From the NCBI RefSeq assembly GCF_014196925.1, contig NZ_JACIEN010000001.1, positions 1,426,001 through 1,490,000 of the forward strand: a stretch of DNA of 64,000 bases. Direction: 5' to 3'. Origin of the DNA: Chelatococcus caeni (lineage in GTDB: Bacteria > Pseudomonadota > Alphaproteobacteria > Rhizobiales > Beijerinckiaceae). Position numbers and translations under genes: made by a program. Below the pieces are notes generated by a model. The model searched no databases. It had not been told where the DNA came from and worked only from the letters and a program-made list of their open reading frames with translations. Numbering within the stretch: the stretch's first letter is position 1; the number at the start of each line of letters is the position of its first letter. Below are positions 8,942-18,840 of this stretch, one piece after another.

Positions 8942-10768
8942 TCATTCGACGGTCACGGACTTGGCGAGGTTGCGCGGCTGGTCCACGTCCTTCCCCATGA
9001 AGAGCGCCGTGTGATAGGCGATCAGCTGGGCCGGTATGGCATAGACCAGCGGCGCGATGATGGGGTTCATGGCCGGCATGGCGACGGTCGCCATCGTCTC
9101 CACGGCCGCCTCGCGCGCCGCATGCGCCTCGCCGACGAGGACGATGCGCCCGCCGCGCGCGGCCACCTCCTGCATGTTCGACACGGTCTTCTCGAAGACG
9201 GCATCGCTCGGCGCCAGCACGATGACGGGCACCGTCTCGTCGATGAGGGCGATGGGGCCGTGCTTCAGCTCGCCGGCGGCATAGCCCTCGGCATGGATGT
9301 AGGAGATTTCCTTGAGCTTGAGCGCGCCTTCGAGGGCGAGCGGATAGGCCATGCCGCGCCCGAGATAGAGCACGTCACGCGCCTTGGACAATTCACGCGC
9401 CAGGCCCTCGATATCCGCCTCGCTCTTCAGCGCCTCGGCCATGAGGCCCGGCACCGAGATGAGGGCGGAGACGAGCCCCTCCTCGTCCCGTTCGCTCAGG
9501 GTGCCGCGCGCGCGCCCGGCGGCGATCGCCAGCGCCAGCAGCACCGCGAGCTGGCAGGTGAAGGCCTTGGTCGAGGCCACCCCGATCTCGGGGCCGGCGA
9601 GCGTCGGCAGCACGGCCGTGCTCTCGCGTGCGATGGTCGAGGTCGGCACGTTGACGACCGACAGGATCGAGGCGCCGCCCGCCTTGGCATAGCGCAGCGA
9701 GGCGAGCGTGTCGGCGGTCTCGCCCGACTGGGAGATGAACAGCGCCACGTCTGTCTCGAACAGCGGCATCTCGCGGTAGCGGAACTCGGAGGCGACGTCG
9801 ATCTCCACCGGGAGGCGCGCCAGCCGCTCGAACCAGTAGCGCGCGACGAGCCCGGCGTAATAGGCCGTGCCGCAGGCCGAGATGACGATGCGGTTCACCT
9901 TGCGGAAATCGACGGCGAGCTCGGCCGGCATGCGCACCCGGCCCGCGGCGAGGTCGACATAATGGGCGACCGTGCGGCCGACGACCTCCGGCTGCTCGTG
10001 GATCTCCTTCGCCATGAAATGGCGGTGGTTGCCCTTGTCGGCGATGAAGGCGCCCGGCGAGAACCGCTGGCGCTCGCGCTGCACCACCTTGCCCGAAATG
10101 TCGCGGATGACGGCGCCATCGTGCGACAGCACCGCCCAGTCGCCGTCGTCGAGATAGGAGATCTCGTCCGTCAGCGGCGCCAGCGCCAGCGCATCGGAGC
10201 CCAGATACATCTCGCCCTCGCCGTAGCCGATGGCGAGCGGCGCCCCGTGGCGCGCACCGATGAGAAGGTCGTCCTCGCCGGCGAAGACGAAGGCGAGCGC
10301 GAAGGCGCCGCGCAGCTGCGGCAGGACGGCGGCGACGGCATCGGCCGGCGCCTTGCCCGCCCGCATCTCGCGCGTCACCAACTGCGCGACGACCTCGGTG
10401 TCCGTCTCGGTCTCGAAGACGACGCCCTCGGCCTGCAGCTCTTCCTTGAGCGCGCGGAAATTCTCGATGATGCCGTTGTGGACCACGGCGAGACGGTCCG
10501 TCGCATGCGGATGCGCATTGGTCTCGTTGGGGCGCCCGTGCGTCGCCCAGCGGGTGTGGCCGATGCCGACGGGGCCGGACAGCGGCGAGCGCGCCAGCTT
10601 GTCCTCGAGATTGCGCAGCTTGCCCTCGGCCCGGCAGCGCTCCAGCCGCCCGTTCTCCAGCGTGGCGACGCCGGCGGAGTCGTAGCCGCGGTATTCGAGG
10701 CGCTTCAGCGCATCCACCACGAGCGGGGCGGCCGGCTGCCGCCCGAGTATTCCCACGATGCCGCACAT
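8942..10768 (-). CDS. glmS: Glutamine-fructose-6-phosphate aminotransferase GlmS
   Basis: This 608-residue enzyme makes glucosamine-6-phosphate from fructose-6-phosphate and glutamine, the first step of UDP-GlcNAc synthesis for peptidoglycan and LPS. The N-terminal glutaminase domain begins MCGIVGILG, so Cys2 (Cys1 after Met removal) is the nucleophile. Two SIS sugar-isomerase domains follow, with SQSGET and STKAF motifs, and the protein ends with the canonical DQPRNLAKSVTVE tail. It lies 138 bases downstream of glmU on the same strand, so both UDP-GlcNAc genes may be transcribed together. No glmS ribozyme is evident upstream. Confidence 0.98.
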   Translation of the reverse strand: MCGIVGILGRQPAAPLVVDALKRLEYRGYDSAGVATLENGRLERCRAEGKLRNLEDKLARSPLSGPVGIGHTRWATHGRPNETNAHPHATDRLAVVHNGIIENFRALKEELQAEGVVFETETDTEVVAQLVTREMRAGKAPADAVAAVLPQLRGAFALAFVFAGEDDLLIGARHGAPLAIGYGEGEMYLGSDALALAPLTDEISYLDDGDWAVLSHDGAVIRDISGKVVQRERQRFSPGAFIADKGNHRHFMAKEIHEQPEVVGRTVAHYVDLAAGRVRMPAELAVDFRKVNRIVISACGTAYYAGLVARYWFERLARLPVEIDVASEFRYREMPLFETDVALFISQSGETADTLASLRYAKAGGASILSVVNVPTSTIARESTAVLPTLAGPEIGVASTKAFTCQLAVLLALAIAAGRARGTLSERDEEGLVSALISVPGLMAEALKSEADIEGLARELSKARDVLYLGRGMAYPLALEGALKLKEISYIHAEGYAAGELKHGPIALIDETVPVIVLAPSDAVFEKTVSNMQEVAARGGRIVLVGEAHAAREAAVETMATVAMPAMNPIIAPLVYAIPAQLIAYHTALFMGKDVDQPRNLAKSVTVE

Positions 10769-10906
10769 GGATGGTCTACTCCCCGAAAGGCCAGAACAGT
10801 CGTATCGTCGATCACGACGGATCGACGTGGTATCCGATCGCGATGCGCAGGCTCAAATCACGTTCGATATCCGTTTGTGACGTAAGAGCGCAGATGAGCA
10901 TGCGCC

Positions 10907-12283
10907 TCATTCGGCCTTTTTGGTAGAAGCGCCACTAAACGTTTCGCGGAATTTCTGTGCCCAGCCGTCCTTGGTAACCTGCCGCGCGCGGCCGACGGCG
11001 AGCGCATCGGCCGGCACGTCCATCGTCACCACCGAGCCGGAGCCGACGAAGGCGCCATCCCCGATGGTGACCGGCGCGACGAGGGAGGAGTTGGAGCCGA
11101 CGAAGGCGCCGGCGCCGACCTCGGTGCGGTGCTTGCGGAAACCGTCGTAGTTGCAGGTGATGGTGCCGGCGCCGATGTTCGCCCTGGCGCCGATCGTCGC
11201 ATCGCCGAGATAGCTCAGATGGTTGGCCTTGGCGCCGGCCCCGAGCGTCGCGTTCTTGACCTCGACGAAATTGCCGACCCGCGCGCCCTCGCCGATGTCG
11301 GCGCCCGGACGCAGGCGGGCATAGGGGCCGACGGATGCGCCGGCGCGGACCCGCGCCCCTTCGAGATGCGAGAAGGCATGGATGACCACCCCGTCCTCCA
11401 CCGTCACGCCCGGCCCGAAGACGACGTGCGGCTCCACCACCACGTCCCGGCCGAGGCGCGTGTCGGCGCTGAGGAAGACCGTCTCCGGCGCCTGCAGCGT
11501 CACCCCTTCGCGCATCGCCCTGAGCCGCAGCTGCGCCTGCAGCGCCGCCTCTGCCTGCGCAAGCTGGACGCGGTCGTTGATGCCCTGGACTTCCGCTTCA
11601 TCGGCAACGACGACATGGGCCTTGAGGCCCCGCGCCCGCGCCACAGCCACTGCGTCGGTCAGGTAGAACTCCCGCTGGGCATTGTCCTGGCCGATCGCGT
11701 CGAGCAGCGCGAGCGCTTCGCCGCCGGCAAGCGCCATCAGGCCCGCGTTGCACAGGCCGACGCGCCGCTCCTCGTCGTTCGCGTCCTTGTGCTCGCGGAT
11801 GGCGAGAAGGTCCTCGCCTTCGATGATAAGACGCCCGTAACCGTTGGGATCGGCGGCCTCGAAGCCGAGCACGGCCACGGCGGCACCGCGGGCGAGCTCC
11901 GCCCGCAGCCGGCCGAAGGTCTCGGCGGTGACGAGGGGCGTGTCGGCGAAGGCCACGATCACATCGTCATAGCCCTGCGCGATCTCGTCGCGCGCCGCGA
12001 GGACGGCATGGGCCGTCCCCAGGCGCTCCGCCTGGACATGCACCGCCGCATCGGCCCGCACGCGGCGCGCCTCGGCTGCGACGTCCTCGCGATCGGGGCC
12101 GACGACGACGGATACCGCATCCGCCCCCGCGGCCGAGATGGCCTCGAGCACATGGGCGAGGAGGCTGCGTCCGGCAAGCGCGTGAAGGACCTTGGGCTTG
12201 CGCGATTTCATGCGCGTGCCCTCGCCCGCGGCCAGTACGACGACGAGGCAGCGACGCGCCGCCGCCGAATCCGATGCCTTCAT
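10907..12283 (-). CDS. glmU: Bifunctional N-acetyltransferase/uridyltransferase GlmU
   Basis: A 458-residue GlmU, which acetylates glucosamine-1-phosphate and then attaches UMP to give UDP-GlcNAc. The N-terminal nucleotidyltransferase has the [11 protein letters not shown] signature at about residues 18-28, and the C-terminal left-handed beta-helix acetyltransferase shows hexapeptide repeats, NFVEVKNA and [15 protein letters not shown] chose the ATG at 12283 because GGGAG lies nine bases before it; an ATG at 12292 directly abuts that site, and 12334 would add an unusual extension. It is divergent from opgG. Confidence 0.96.
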   Translation of the reverse strand: MKASDSAAARRCLVVVLAAGEGTRMKSRKPKVLHALAGRSLLAHVLEAISAAGADAVSVVVGPDREDVAAEARRVRADAAVHVQAERLGTAHAVLAARDEIAQGYDDVIVAFADTPLVTAETFGRLRAELARGAAVAVLGFEAADPNGYGRLIIEGEDLLAIREHKDANDEERRVGLCNAGLMALAGGEALALLDAIGQDNAQREFYLTDAVAVARARGLKAHVVVADEAEVQGINDRVQLAQAEAALQAQLRLRAMREGVTLQAPETVFLSADTRLGRDVVVEPHVVFGPGVTVEDGVVIHAFSHLEGARVRAGASVGPYARLRPGADIGEGARVGNFVEVKNATLGAGAKANHLSYLGDATIGARANIGAGTITCNYDGFRKHRTEVGAGAFVGSNSSLVAPVTIGDGAFVGSGSVVTMDVPADALAVGRARQVTKDGWAQKFRETFSGASTKKAE

Positions 12284-12527
12284 CAATGTCATCTCCCGCG
12301 TCTCATCCGCTGTGTGGAAGCGGACAGCGTCCAAATTTCGGCCTCTTTACGACCGCAAATCGTTGCCACTGTCAAAGGTGCATGCGTCCGGCGTGGAAGC
12401 TGTTCGCGACTCTACGAAATTTCGCCGCTGGCATCGAAAGCGTGATAGAAGCCCGCCGACACCCACGCCAGCATCCCGAACCGAACAATAGGTCGAGTTG
12501 ACTGCCAAAGTGCCGAACGAATCGCCT

Positions 12528-14117
12528 ATGTCCTCCGGCCCCATCGCGTCCGCTCGCCATCCCGACCGCCGGGAGGCACTGCGCCTCGGCCTCGGCCTCG
12601 CCGGCGGGGCCGCGCTCGGCTTGGCGGCGAGGCCCGCCCTCGCCCAGGAAAAGCCCTTTCCGCAGATCGCCATAGAGGCCGTCCTCGCCGAGGGGCAGCC
12701 CTTCCACGCCGCACGCGTGGCGGAGGTGGCGAGCGCCATCGCCCGCAAGGCCTACGTTCCGCCGCCGACGTCCCTGCCCGACGCTTTCTCCAACCTGTCC
12801 TTCGAGGACTACTCGGCCATCCGCCTGCGCGAGACGGCGCGCGTGTGGGCCGGCGAAGGGCGCAGCTTCTCGATCGAGCCGCTGCATCGCGGCTTCATCT
12901 ATACGAATGCCGTGACGATCTATGTCGTCGAGGACGGCACGATCCGCCGGGTGGCCTATGATCCGAGCCGCTTCGCGTTCGGCGCGCAGCAGCCGCCGGC
13001 CGACGTCGGCAACCTGGATTTTTCCGGCTTCAAGGTGTTCTTCGGCTCCGGCCGCGAGCCCAAGCGCGAGGTCGCCGTCTTCCAGGGTGCGACCTTCTTT
13101 CGCGCCATCGCCTCCGGCCAGAACTACGGCATCACCGCGCGCACGCTCGCATTGCAGCCGGCGGATTCGCGGGGCGAGGAATTTCCGCTGTTCCGCGCCT
13201 TCTGGATCGAGCGGCCGGCGCCCGGCTCCGACAGCCTCGCCATGCACGCGCTCCTCGATGCGCCGAGCGCGGCCGGCGCGGTGCGCTTCACGCTGCGCCC
13301 CGGGGACATGACGATCACGGACGTCGAGGTGGCGCTCTTCCCCCGCACCAACCTCGACCACGTCGGCATCGGCGCCATGAACGCGACCTATGTCTTCGGG
13401 CCGAACGACGGCGCGGCCGACGACGTGCGTGTCGCCGCCTACGAGGTCAAGGGCCTGCAGATCCTGAACGGCCAGGGCGAGTGGATCTGGCGCCCGCTCT
13501 CCAATCCCGAGACGCTGCAGATCTCCGCCTTCATCGACGAGAACCCGCGCGGCTTCGGCTTGCTGCAGCGCGATCGCGACTTCTCGGCCTTCCAGGACGA
13601 CCTGCGTCGCTTCGAGCTCAGGCCGAGCCTGTGGCTCGAACCCTTCGGGGAATGGGGCAAGGGGAGCGTGCAGCTCATCGAAGTGCCGACGGATTCGGAC
13701 CGCAACGACAATGTCATCGCCTACTGGCGCCCGGCCCAGCCCTACAAGGCCGGCGAGGAAGCGAACATCTCCTATCGCCTCTTCTGGTGCTGGACGCCGC
13801 CGGAGCGCCCGCCGCTCGCCATCGTCGCCAACACCCGCGCGGGCCGGGGCGCTTCCGGCAACAGGCGGCGCTTCGCCATCGACTTCGTCGGCGAGCGCCT
13901 TGCCGATCCTGCCGCCATCGTCGAGATCAAGCCGTCACTTTCGGCTACGCCCGGCCAGATTCTCGATCTCAGATTGTGGTCTTATCCGGAAAGGCGCACA
14001 CTGCGCGTGACTTTCGAGCTCGATCCAGGAAACGAGACGGCTTCCGAGCTGCGCCTGCTGCTGGAAGCGGCTGGCAAAGCTGCGAGCGAGACGTGGCTAT
14101 ATCGTTGGACGCCATGA
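12528..14117 (+). CDS. opgG: Periplasmic glucan biosynthesis protein OpgG/OpgD
   Basis: A 529-residue protein of the MdoG/OpgG family, which acts in the periplasm on beta-glucan backbones made by OpgH (osmoregulated periplasmic glucans). The N-terminus has a twin-arginine-like signal (DRREALRLG, then an Ala/Gly/Leu-rich core ending ARPALA, residues about 12-40), which is the pattern of OpgD more than of OpgG. The mature part has the family segments FGALQ-type and W.PP. A TTG at 12498 could add ten residues; the ATG at 12528 fits the signal peptide better. Its stop overlaps the opgH start by four bases (ATGA), so the two are translationally coupled. Confidence 0.9.
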   Translation: MSSGPIASARHPDRREALRLGLGLAGGAALGLAARPALAQEKPFPQIAIEAVLAEGQPFHAARVAEVASAIARKAYVPPPTSLPDAFSNLSFEDYSAIRLRETARVWAGEGRSFSIEPLHRGFIYTNAVTIYVVEDGTIRRVAYDPSRFAFGAQQPPADVGNLDFSGFKVFFGSGREPKREVAVFQGATFFRAIASGQNYGITARTLALQPADSRGEEFPLFRAFWIERPAPGSDSLAMHALLDAPSAAGAVRFTLRPGDMTITDVEVALFPRTNLDHVGIGAMNATYVFGPNDGAADDVRVAAYEVKGLQILNGQGEWIWRPLSNPETLQISAFIDENPRGFGLLQRDRDFSAFQDDLRRFELRPSLWLEPFGEWGKGSVQLIEVPTDSDRNDNVIAYWRPAQPYKAGEEANISYRLFWCWTPPERPPLAIVANTRAGRGASGNRRRFAIDFVGERLADPAAIVEIKPSLSATPGQILDLRLWSYPERRTLRVTFELDPGNETASELRLLLEAAGKAASETWLYRWTP

Positions 14118-16294
14118 CGGACCACGCTGATCCGCGCCTGATGACGACGACCGTTCCCGATGCGATGCCGCCCGAGGCGCCGCTCGCAATGCCGACCCAG
14201 TCGCTGCGGCGGTTCGAGCCGAGCAAGGAGCGGCGTCGGCCGATCCGGCGCTTTGCCGTGCCCTGGCTCGCCCGGCTCGCCGTCTTCGGCGGCGGCGCCG
14301 CCCTCACCGCCTATGGCGTGTGGGAGATGGTGCAGGTCGTGTCGGTCAGCCGCACCACCGTGCTGCAGTGGGTGCTGGTCGCGCTCTTCTCCGTCAATTT
14401 CTCGTGGATCGCGCTGGCCTTCAGCTCCGCCGTCGTCGGCTTCATCGCCCTGCTCTGGAGCCGGCGCCCCCCGCCGGTGCCGACGACGCTCACGCGGCGC
14501 ACCGCCGTCGTGATGCCGATCTACAACGAATCGACCGCCCGGGTCTTCGCCGCCGTCGCCGCCATCCGCGAGTCGATCGAGGAGACCGGCCTCGGCGCCC
14601 ATTTCGACTATTTTCTCCTTTCCGACACCACCGATCCCGATGTCTGGATCGCGGAGGAGCAGGCCTTCCTCGCCCTGCGCCAGCGGCTCGGGCCGGATGC
14701 CCGCCTCTACTATCGCCACCGGCCGAAGAACACCCACCGCAAGGCGGGCAACATCGCCGATTTCGTGACGCGCTGGGGCGGCAGCTACGACCACATGCTG
14801 GTGCTCGATGCCGACAGCCTCATGACGGGCGAATGCATCGTGCGGCTTGCCGCCGCGATGGAGGCCGATCCGGACGCCGGCATCATCCAGAGCCTGCCGC
14901 TCGTCATCAACCGCAACACGCTGTTCGCGCGCCTGCAGCAGTTCGCGGCGCGCATCTACGGTCCCGTCATCGCCAAGGGCCTCGCCGTCTGGATGGGGCG
15001 GGACGGCAACTACTGGGGCCACAACGCCATCATCCGCACCGCCGCCTTCGCGGCCCATTGCGGCCTGCCGGACCTGCGGGGCAAGCCGCCGTTCGGCGGC
15101 CACATCCTCAGCCACGACTTCGTCGAGGCGGCGCTCATCCGCCGTGCCGGCTGGTCCGTCTACATGCTGCCGGAGCTCGAGGGCAGCTACGAGGAAAGCC
15201 CGCCCTCCCTCATCGATGTCGCCGCGCGCGACCGCCGCTGGTGCCAGGGCAACCTGCAGCACATGCGCGTCATCGGCGCGCGGGGCCTGAAGCTCGCCAG
15301 CCGGCAGCATTTCGCGACCGGCATCATGTCCTATCTCGCCTCGCCGTTCTGGCTCATGCAGCTCGTGGTCGGCCTCGTGCTCGTGCTGCAGACGCGCTAC
15401 GTGAAGCCCGAGTATTTCACGAGCGAGTTCGCCCTGTCGCCGATCTGGCCGCGCTTCGACGCCGAGCGGGCGCTCGCACTCTTCGCGCTGACCATGGGCG
15501 TGCTGCTGGCGCCGAAGATCTTCGGCCTCATCCTCGCCCTGCTCAGGGGCTCCATCCGCCGGCCGAGCGGCGGCGGCCTGCGCCTCACCTTCTCGGCGCT
15601 GATCGAGATCCTCCTGTCGGCCATGCTGGCGCCGATGATGATGCTCATCCAGTCCGGGGCGGTATTCCAGATCCTCGCGGGGCGCGACACCGGCTGGCAG
15701 CCGCAGCGGCGTGACGACGGCTCCATTCCCTTCCGGGACATCGTGCGGCGCCATCGCATGCACGTCGCTCTCGGCATCGTCACGGGCGTCTCGGCCTTCC
15801 TCATCTCGACCTCGCTGTTCGCCTGGATGTCGCCGACCATCCTCGGCCTCGTGCTCGCCATCCTGCTCTCCTGGCTCAGCGGCACGCTGGCGGCGGGCCT
15901 CGCCCTCAAGCGCTGGGGCCTCCTGCTGACGCCGGAGGAAGCGGTCGCCCCGCCGATCGCGCTGCGTGCTTCGGAGCTCACCAGGGAGCTCGCCGTCCAT
16001 GGCTTCGACGAGACCGACGGGCTGCGCGCCATCCATGCCGATCCGGCCCTTAGGGCGGCGCACGAGGCGATGCTGCCCCCCGCGGAGCCGCGCCGGCGCG
16101 GCGCGATCGACGCGGAGCGCGCGCTGGCGCAGGCCAAGCTTGTCGACGCCCGGTCCATCGACGATGCTGTAGCCTGGCTGCGGCCGAAGGAACGCATGGT
16201 GCTGTTGCACGACCGCGCGCTGGTGGCGCTGCTCGCCGGATTGCCCGGCGAGGCGCCGGCCGACCGCCCGGCCTACGACGAGGCGGCGGAATAG
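14114..16294 (+). CDS. opgH: Glucan glucosyltransferase OpgH (MdoH)
   Basis: A 726-residue inner-membrane glycosyltransferase family 2 enzyme that polymerises glucose from UDP-glucose into the linear backbone of periplasmic glucans. Two membrane segments (about residues 55-115) precede the catalytic domain, which has MPIYNES at 134-140, the DxD motif DADS at 232-235 and the RRWCQGN (Q/RxxRW-type) motif near 374. Several membrane helices follow. The start at 14114 overlaps the opgG stop by four bases. The frame is open upstream inside opgG, but that part is not OpgH-like. Confidence 0.95.
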   Translation: MTDHADPRLMTTTVPDAMPPEAPLAMPTQSLRRFEPSKERRRPIRRFAVPWLARLAVFGGGAALTAYGVWEMVQVVSVSRTTVLQWVLVALFSVNFSWIALAFSSAVVGFIALLWSRRPPPVPTTLTRRTAVVMPIYNESTARVFAAVAAIRESIEETGLGAHFDYFLLSDTTDPDVWIAEEQAFLALRQRLGPDARLYYRHRPKNTHRKAGNIADFVTRWGGSYDHMLVLDADSLMTGECIVRLAAAMEADPDAGIIQSLPLVINRNTLFARLQQFAARIYGPVIAKGLAVWMGRDGNYWGHNAIIRTAAFAAHCGLPDLRGKPPFGGHILSHDFVEAALIRRAGWSVYMLPELEGSYEESPPSLIDVAARDRRWCQGNLQHMRVIGARGLKLASRQHFATGIMSYLASPFWLMQLVVGLVLVLQTRYVKPEYFTSEFALSPIWPRFDAERALALFALTMGVLLAPKIFGLILALLRGSIRRPSGGGLRLTFSALIEILLSAMLAPMMMLIQSGAVFQILAGRDTGWQPQRRDDGSIPFRDIVRRHRMHVALGIVTGVSAFLISTSLFAWMSPTILGLVLAILLSWLSGTLAAGLALKRWGLLLTPEEAVAPPIALRASELTRELAVHGFDETDGLRAIHADPALRAAHEAMLPPAEPRRRGAIDAERALAQAKLVDARSIDDAVAWLRPKERMVLLHDRALVALLAGLPGEAPADRPAYDEAAE

Positions 16295-16308
16295 CGGACG
16301 CCGAACCG

Positions 16309-16974
16309 ATGAGCGAAGGTGGGCGCAGCGGCGAGATCACGGCGGGGCTTCTGCTCAAGGCCTACGCCTGCGGCCTATTCCCGATGGCCGAGAGCGCCGA
16401 TGAGCCGGGCCTGTTCTGGGTCGAGCCGCGCGAGCGCGGCATCCTGCCGCTCGACGATTTCCATCTGCCGCGCCGCCTTGCCCGAAGCGTCGCTGCGGAC
16501 CGGTACGAGATCCGCATCGACGGAGATTTCGAAGCCGTCATCGCGGGCTGCGCCTCGGCGGCGCCGGGCCGCGAGCGCACCTGGATCAACCGCCGCATCA
16601 GGTCGCTCTACGGCGAGCTGTTCGACCTCGGCCACTGCCACACCGTCGAGGTGTGGGAGAACGGGAATCTGGTCGGCGGCCTCTACGGCGTGGCGCTCGG
16701 CGGCGCGTTCTTCGGCGAGAGCATGTTCCACCGTACGCGCGATGCCTCGAAGATCGCCCTCGTCCATCTCGTCGCCCGCCTGCGTCGCGGCGGCTTCACG
16801 CTGCTCGACACCCAGTTCGTCACCGAGCACCTGCGCCAGTTCGGCGCCACGGAGGTGCCGAAGAAGAAATATCTGCAGATGCTGCAGAAGAGCATAACGA
16901 CGTCGGCCGACTGGTGGACGCTCCCGGCCAGCGCCCATCAGTTCGGCACCTATATCATTTCGACAATTCGATGA
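16309..16974 (+). CDS. aat: Leucyl/phenylalanyl-tRNA--protein transferase Aat
   Basis: A 221-residue enzyme of the N-end rule pathway. It adds Leu or Phe from charged tRNA to proteins with N-terminal Arg or Lys, marking them for ClpAP. The family motifs are all present: [11 protein letters not shown] near residue 20, [12 protein letters not shown], the GR.RTWIN segment, [18 protein letters not shown] and the C-terminal DTQF.T.HL. Length is typical. It starts 14 bases after opgH on the same strand, so read-through is possible although no functional link is known. Confidence 0.96.
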   Translation: MSEGGRSGEITAGLLLKAYACGLFPMAESADEPGLFWVEPRERGILPLDDFHLPRRLARSVAADRYEIRIDGDFEAVIAGCASAAPGRERTWINRRIRSLYGELFDLGHCHTVEVWENGNLVGGLYGVALGGAFFGESMFHRTRDASKIALVHLVARLRRGGFTLLDTQFVTEHLRQFGATEVPKKKYLQMLQKSITTSADWWTLPASAHQFGTYIISTIR

Positions 16975-17104
16975 GTTCTTTCAGCGCCTGGCACGGTGCC
17001 GGCCAAATCGATGCCCGCCGATGACGCGGCCACATCATTCAGCGACGCGAGCCGGCCGTTGCAACTGCGGCACGGGAACGTGACGCCAGGCCCGTGGAGG
17101 GAGC

Positions 17105-17551
17105 TCAGCCGCCGCGGCCCGGCGCCGGCGCGTTGGCCGCGGGCTGCGTGGGCGCCGGCTCCGGAATGATCTCGGTTCCGCCCGTGCAGCCGGTCAGCCA
17201 GATGTCGTAGACCGGATGCTCGATGCCGTGCAGGCCGGGCGAGGCCGCGAACACCCAGCCGGTGAAGATGCGGCGGTATTCGTTGTTCACCGTCACCTCG
17301 TCCACCTCGATGAAGGAGGTCGTGTTCGGCGTCTCGGTGTCCGGGCGCGTGTAGCAGACGCGTGGCGTCAGCTGCAGGGCGCCGAACTGCACCGTCTCCT
17401 CGATGGCGACCTCGAACGAGACGATGCGTCCGGTGACCTTGTCGAGACCGGAAAAGATGGCCGTCGGGTTGCTGATCTTGTCCGCGCTGGCGTGCGAGAC
17501 GGCCAGCGTGCTCAGCACCAGGGCGGACAGAAGGGGCACAGCCAAGCGCAT
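17105..17551 (-). CDS. DUF2155 domain protein, exported
   Basis: A 148-residue protein with a Sec signal peptide (MRLAVPLLSALVLSTLAVS, cleavage after HASA near residue 23). The mature part has the DUF2155 signature: LDK.TGR..SF, then FG.L...PRVCYTRP and EV...EYRRIFTGWVFAASPGL...HPVYDIWLTGC. Two cysteines may form a disulfide. This periplasmic family is largely confined to alphaproteobacteria, and the gene often lies near aat, as here, where the two converge. Its role is unknown. The proline/alanine tail after residue 130 is low-complexity. A TTG one codon upstream is a less likely start. Confidence 0.88.
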   Translation of the reverse strand: MRLAVPLLSALVLSTLAVSHASADKISNPTAIFSGLDKVTGRIVSFEVAIEETVQFGALQLTPRVCYTRPDTETPNTTSFIEVDEVTVNNEYRRIFTGWVFAASPGLHGIEHPVYDIWLTGCTGGTEIIPEPAPTQPAANAPAPGRGG

Positions 17552-17815
17552 CAACCAAGCCTCGTTCGCGGAAGACCGGCATGCCCGCCGGCGCCACTGC
17601 CTCTCGGCACCGTGTCCCGGTTAACATGGCGGAGATGGTGGAAAAAGGGCGCGCGCGCAGAAAATGACGGCAGCCGCGATGTTCGGTCTGCAGTGCGCGT
17701 CGCCCCTGTCGCACATGCCCCTCTCCAGCCCCTTGCGCGAACGGCCGCTGTACACGTCCCGGCAGACAGTTTAGTGACCCGTTCCCCGCCGCCTGACGCC
17801 GGAGAGCGCAAGCCC

Positions 17816-18454
17816 ATGCAATGTCCCCGGATCACGACGCCGCGCCTCGTGCTGCGACCCTGGCGCCAGGCCGACCTTGCGCCCTTTGCCGCCCTCAACG
17901 CCGACCCGCACGTCATGGAATTCTTCCCCGGCTGCCTCGGCGCCGCCGAGAGCGATGCCCTGGCCCTTCGGATCGTCGAACACTTCGCCGCGCGCGGCTT
18001 CGGCCTGTGGGCCGTGGAGGTCGCCGGCGGTGCGCCGTTCATCGGCTTCGTCGGCCTTTCCGTTCCCCGCTACGAGACGCCCTTCACCCCGTGCGTCGAA
18101 ATCGGCTGGCGCCTGGCGGCCTCCCATTGGGGACGGGGCTATGCGAGTGAAGCGGCGAGAGGTGCCCTCGCCTGCGGATTCGACCATCTGGGCCTCGCGG
18201 AGATCGTCTCCTTCACGACGGAGGCGAATGCCCGCTCGCGCCGCGTCATGGAGCGGCTGGGCATGCGCCGTGACCCGGCTGACGATTTCGACCACCCGCT
18301 GCTCGCAGCCGACCACCCGCTGCGCCGCCATGTGCTCTACCGTTTATCGAAAAGCGCTTGGACGAAACGAAACAGGGCCGCGATGGCGGCCCCGGATCAG
18401 AGAATCGAGCTGGTGGATGCGCCGCCGCTTCAGCTGCCCGGCGACCACGCCTGA
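17816..18454 (+). CDS. GNAT-family N-acetyltransferase (RimJ/RimL-like)
   Basis: About 212 residues. The N-terminus TPRLVLRPWRQ.D and the acetyl-CoA-binding stretch WRLAASHWGRGYASEA, followed by an F.H.GL and N.RS.RVMERLGM motif, are typical of the RimJ/RimL branch of GNAT enzymes. The substrate cannot be told. I chose the ATG at 17816, which has GGAGAG about ten bases upstream and matches family starts; the frame remains open far upstream without similarity. The last 25 bases overlap the end of the convergent NDUFA12 gene, so the extra C-terminal tail after the domain is probably a late stop codon. Confidence 0.85.
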   Translation: MQCPRITTPRLVLRPWRQADLAPFAALNADPHVMEFFPGCLGAAESDALALRIVEHFAARGFGLWAVEVAGGAPFIGFVGLSVPRYETPFTPCVEIGWRLAASHWGRGYASEAARGALACGFDHLGLAEIVSFTTEANARSRRVMERLGMRRDPADDFDHPLLAADHPLRRHVLYRLSKSAWTKRNRAAMAAPDQRIELVDAPPLQLPGDHA

Positions 18455-18840
18455 TAGTCGCCCGTCGCCTGCGGCCTGCGGCCGCTCGCCAGCGTCGAGC
18501 CGGCGGGACGATAGGCCTTCGGCGTGCCGGTGAAGTTGGGCCGGTGCGGCTTCTGCCAGTCGCGCGGCTTGTAGTCTTCCTGCGTCGGCGGCACGTCCAC
18601 CGTGTGGTGCAGCCAGCCGTTCCAGCCAGGCGGGGTCATCGAAGCCTCGGCCTCGCCGTTGTAGATGACCCAGCGCCGCTCGATGCCGAGCGCCGGATCC
18701 TTCCTGCCGCCGCGGGTCCGGTAGTACTTGTTGCCGAACTCGTCCTCGCCGACGAACTCGCCGTTGCGCCACGTGTTGAAGCGCGTGCCGAGCGTCTGGC
18801 CGCTCCACCAGGTAAAGAACTGAAGCAGGAAGCTCTTCAA
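18430..18840 (-). CDS. NDUFA12-family complex I accessory subunit
   Basis: A 136-residue homologue of the mitochondrial complex I subunit NDUFA12 (B17.2), found in alphaproteobacteria as a supernumerary NADH:ubiquinone oxidoreductase subunit. Visible family features are the WWSGQTLGTR segment, VGEDEFGNKYYR, RRWVIY and the W..WLHHT motif, then the PHRPN.TGTP.AY segment. It is a lone gene here, away from the nuo operon, as is usual. Its 3' end overlaps the acetyltransferase gene on the other strand by 25 bases. Confidence 0.92.
   Translation of the reverse strand: MKSFLLQFFTWWSGQTLGTRFNTWRNGEFVGEDEFGNKYYRTRGGRKDPALGIERRWVIYNGEAEASMTPPGWNGWLHHTVDVPPTQEDYKPRDWQKPHRPNFTGTPKAYRPAGSTLASGRRPQATGDYQAWSPGS

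Noticed and set aside
10769-10906. glmS ribozyme between glmU and glmS
   Set aside because: That element is known from Gram-positive bacteria and nothing resembling its core is visible here.
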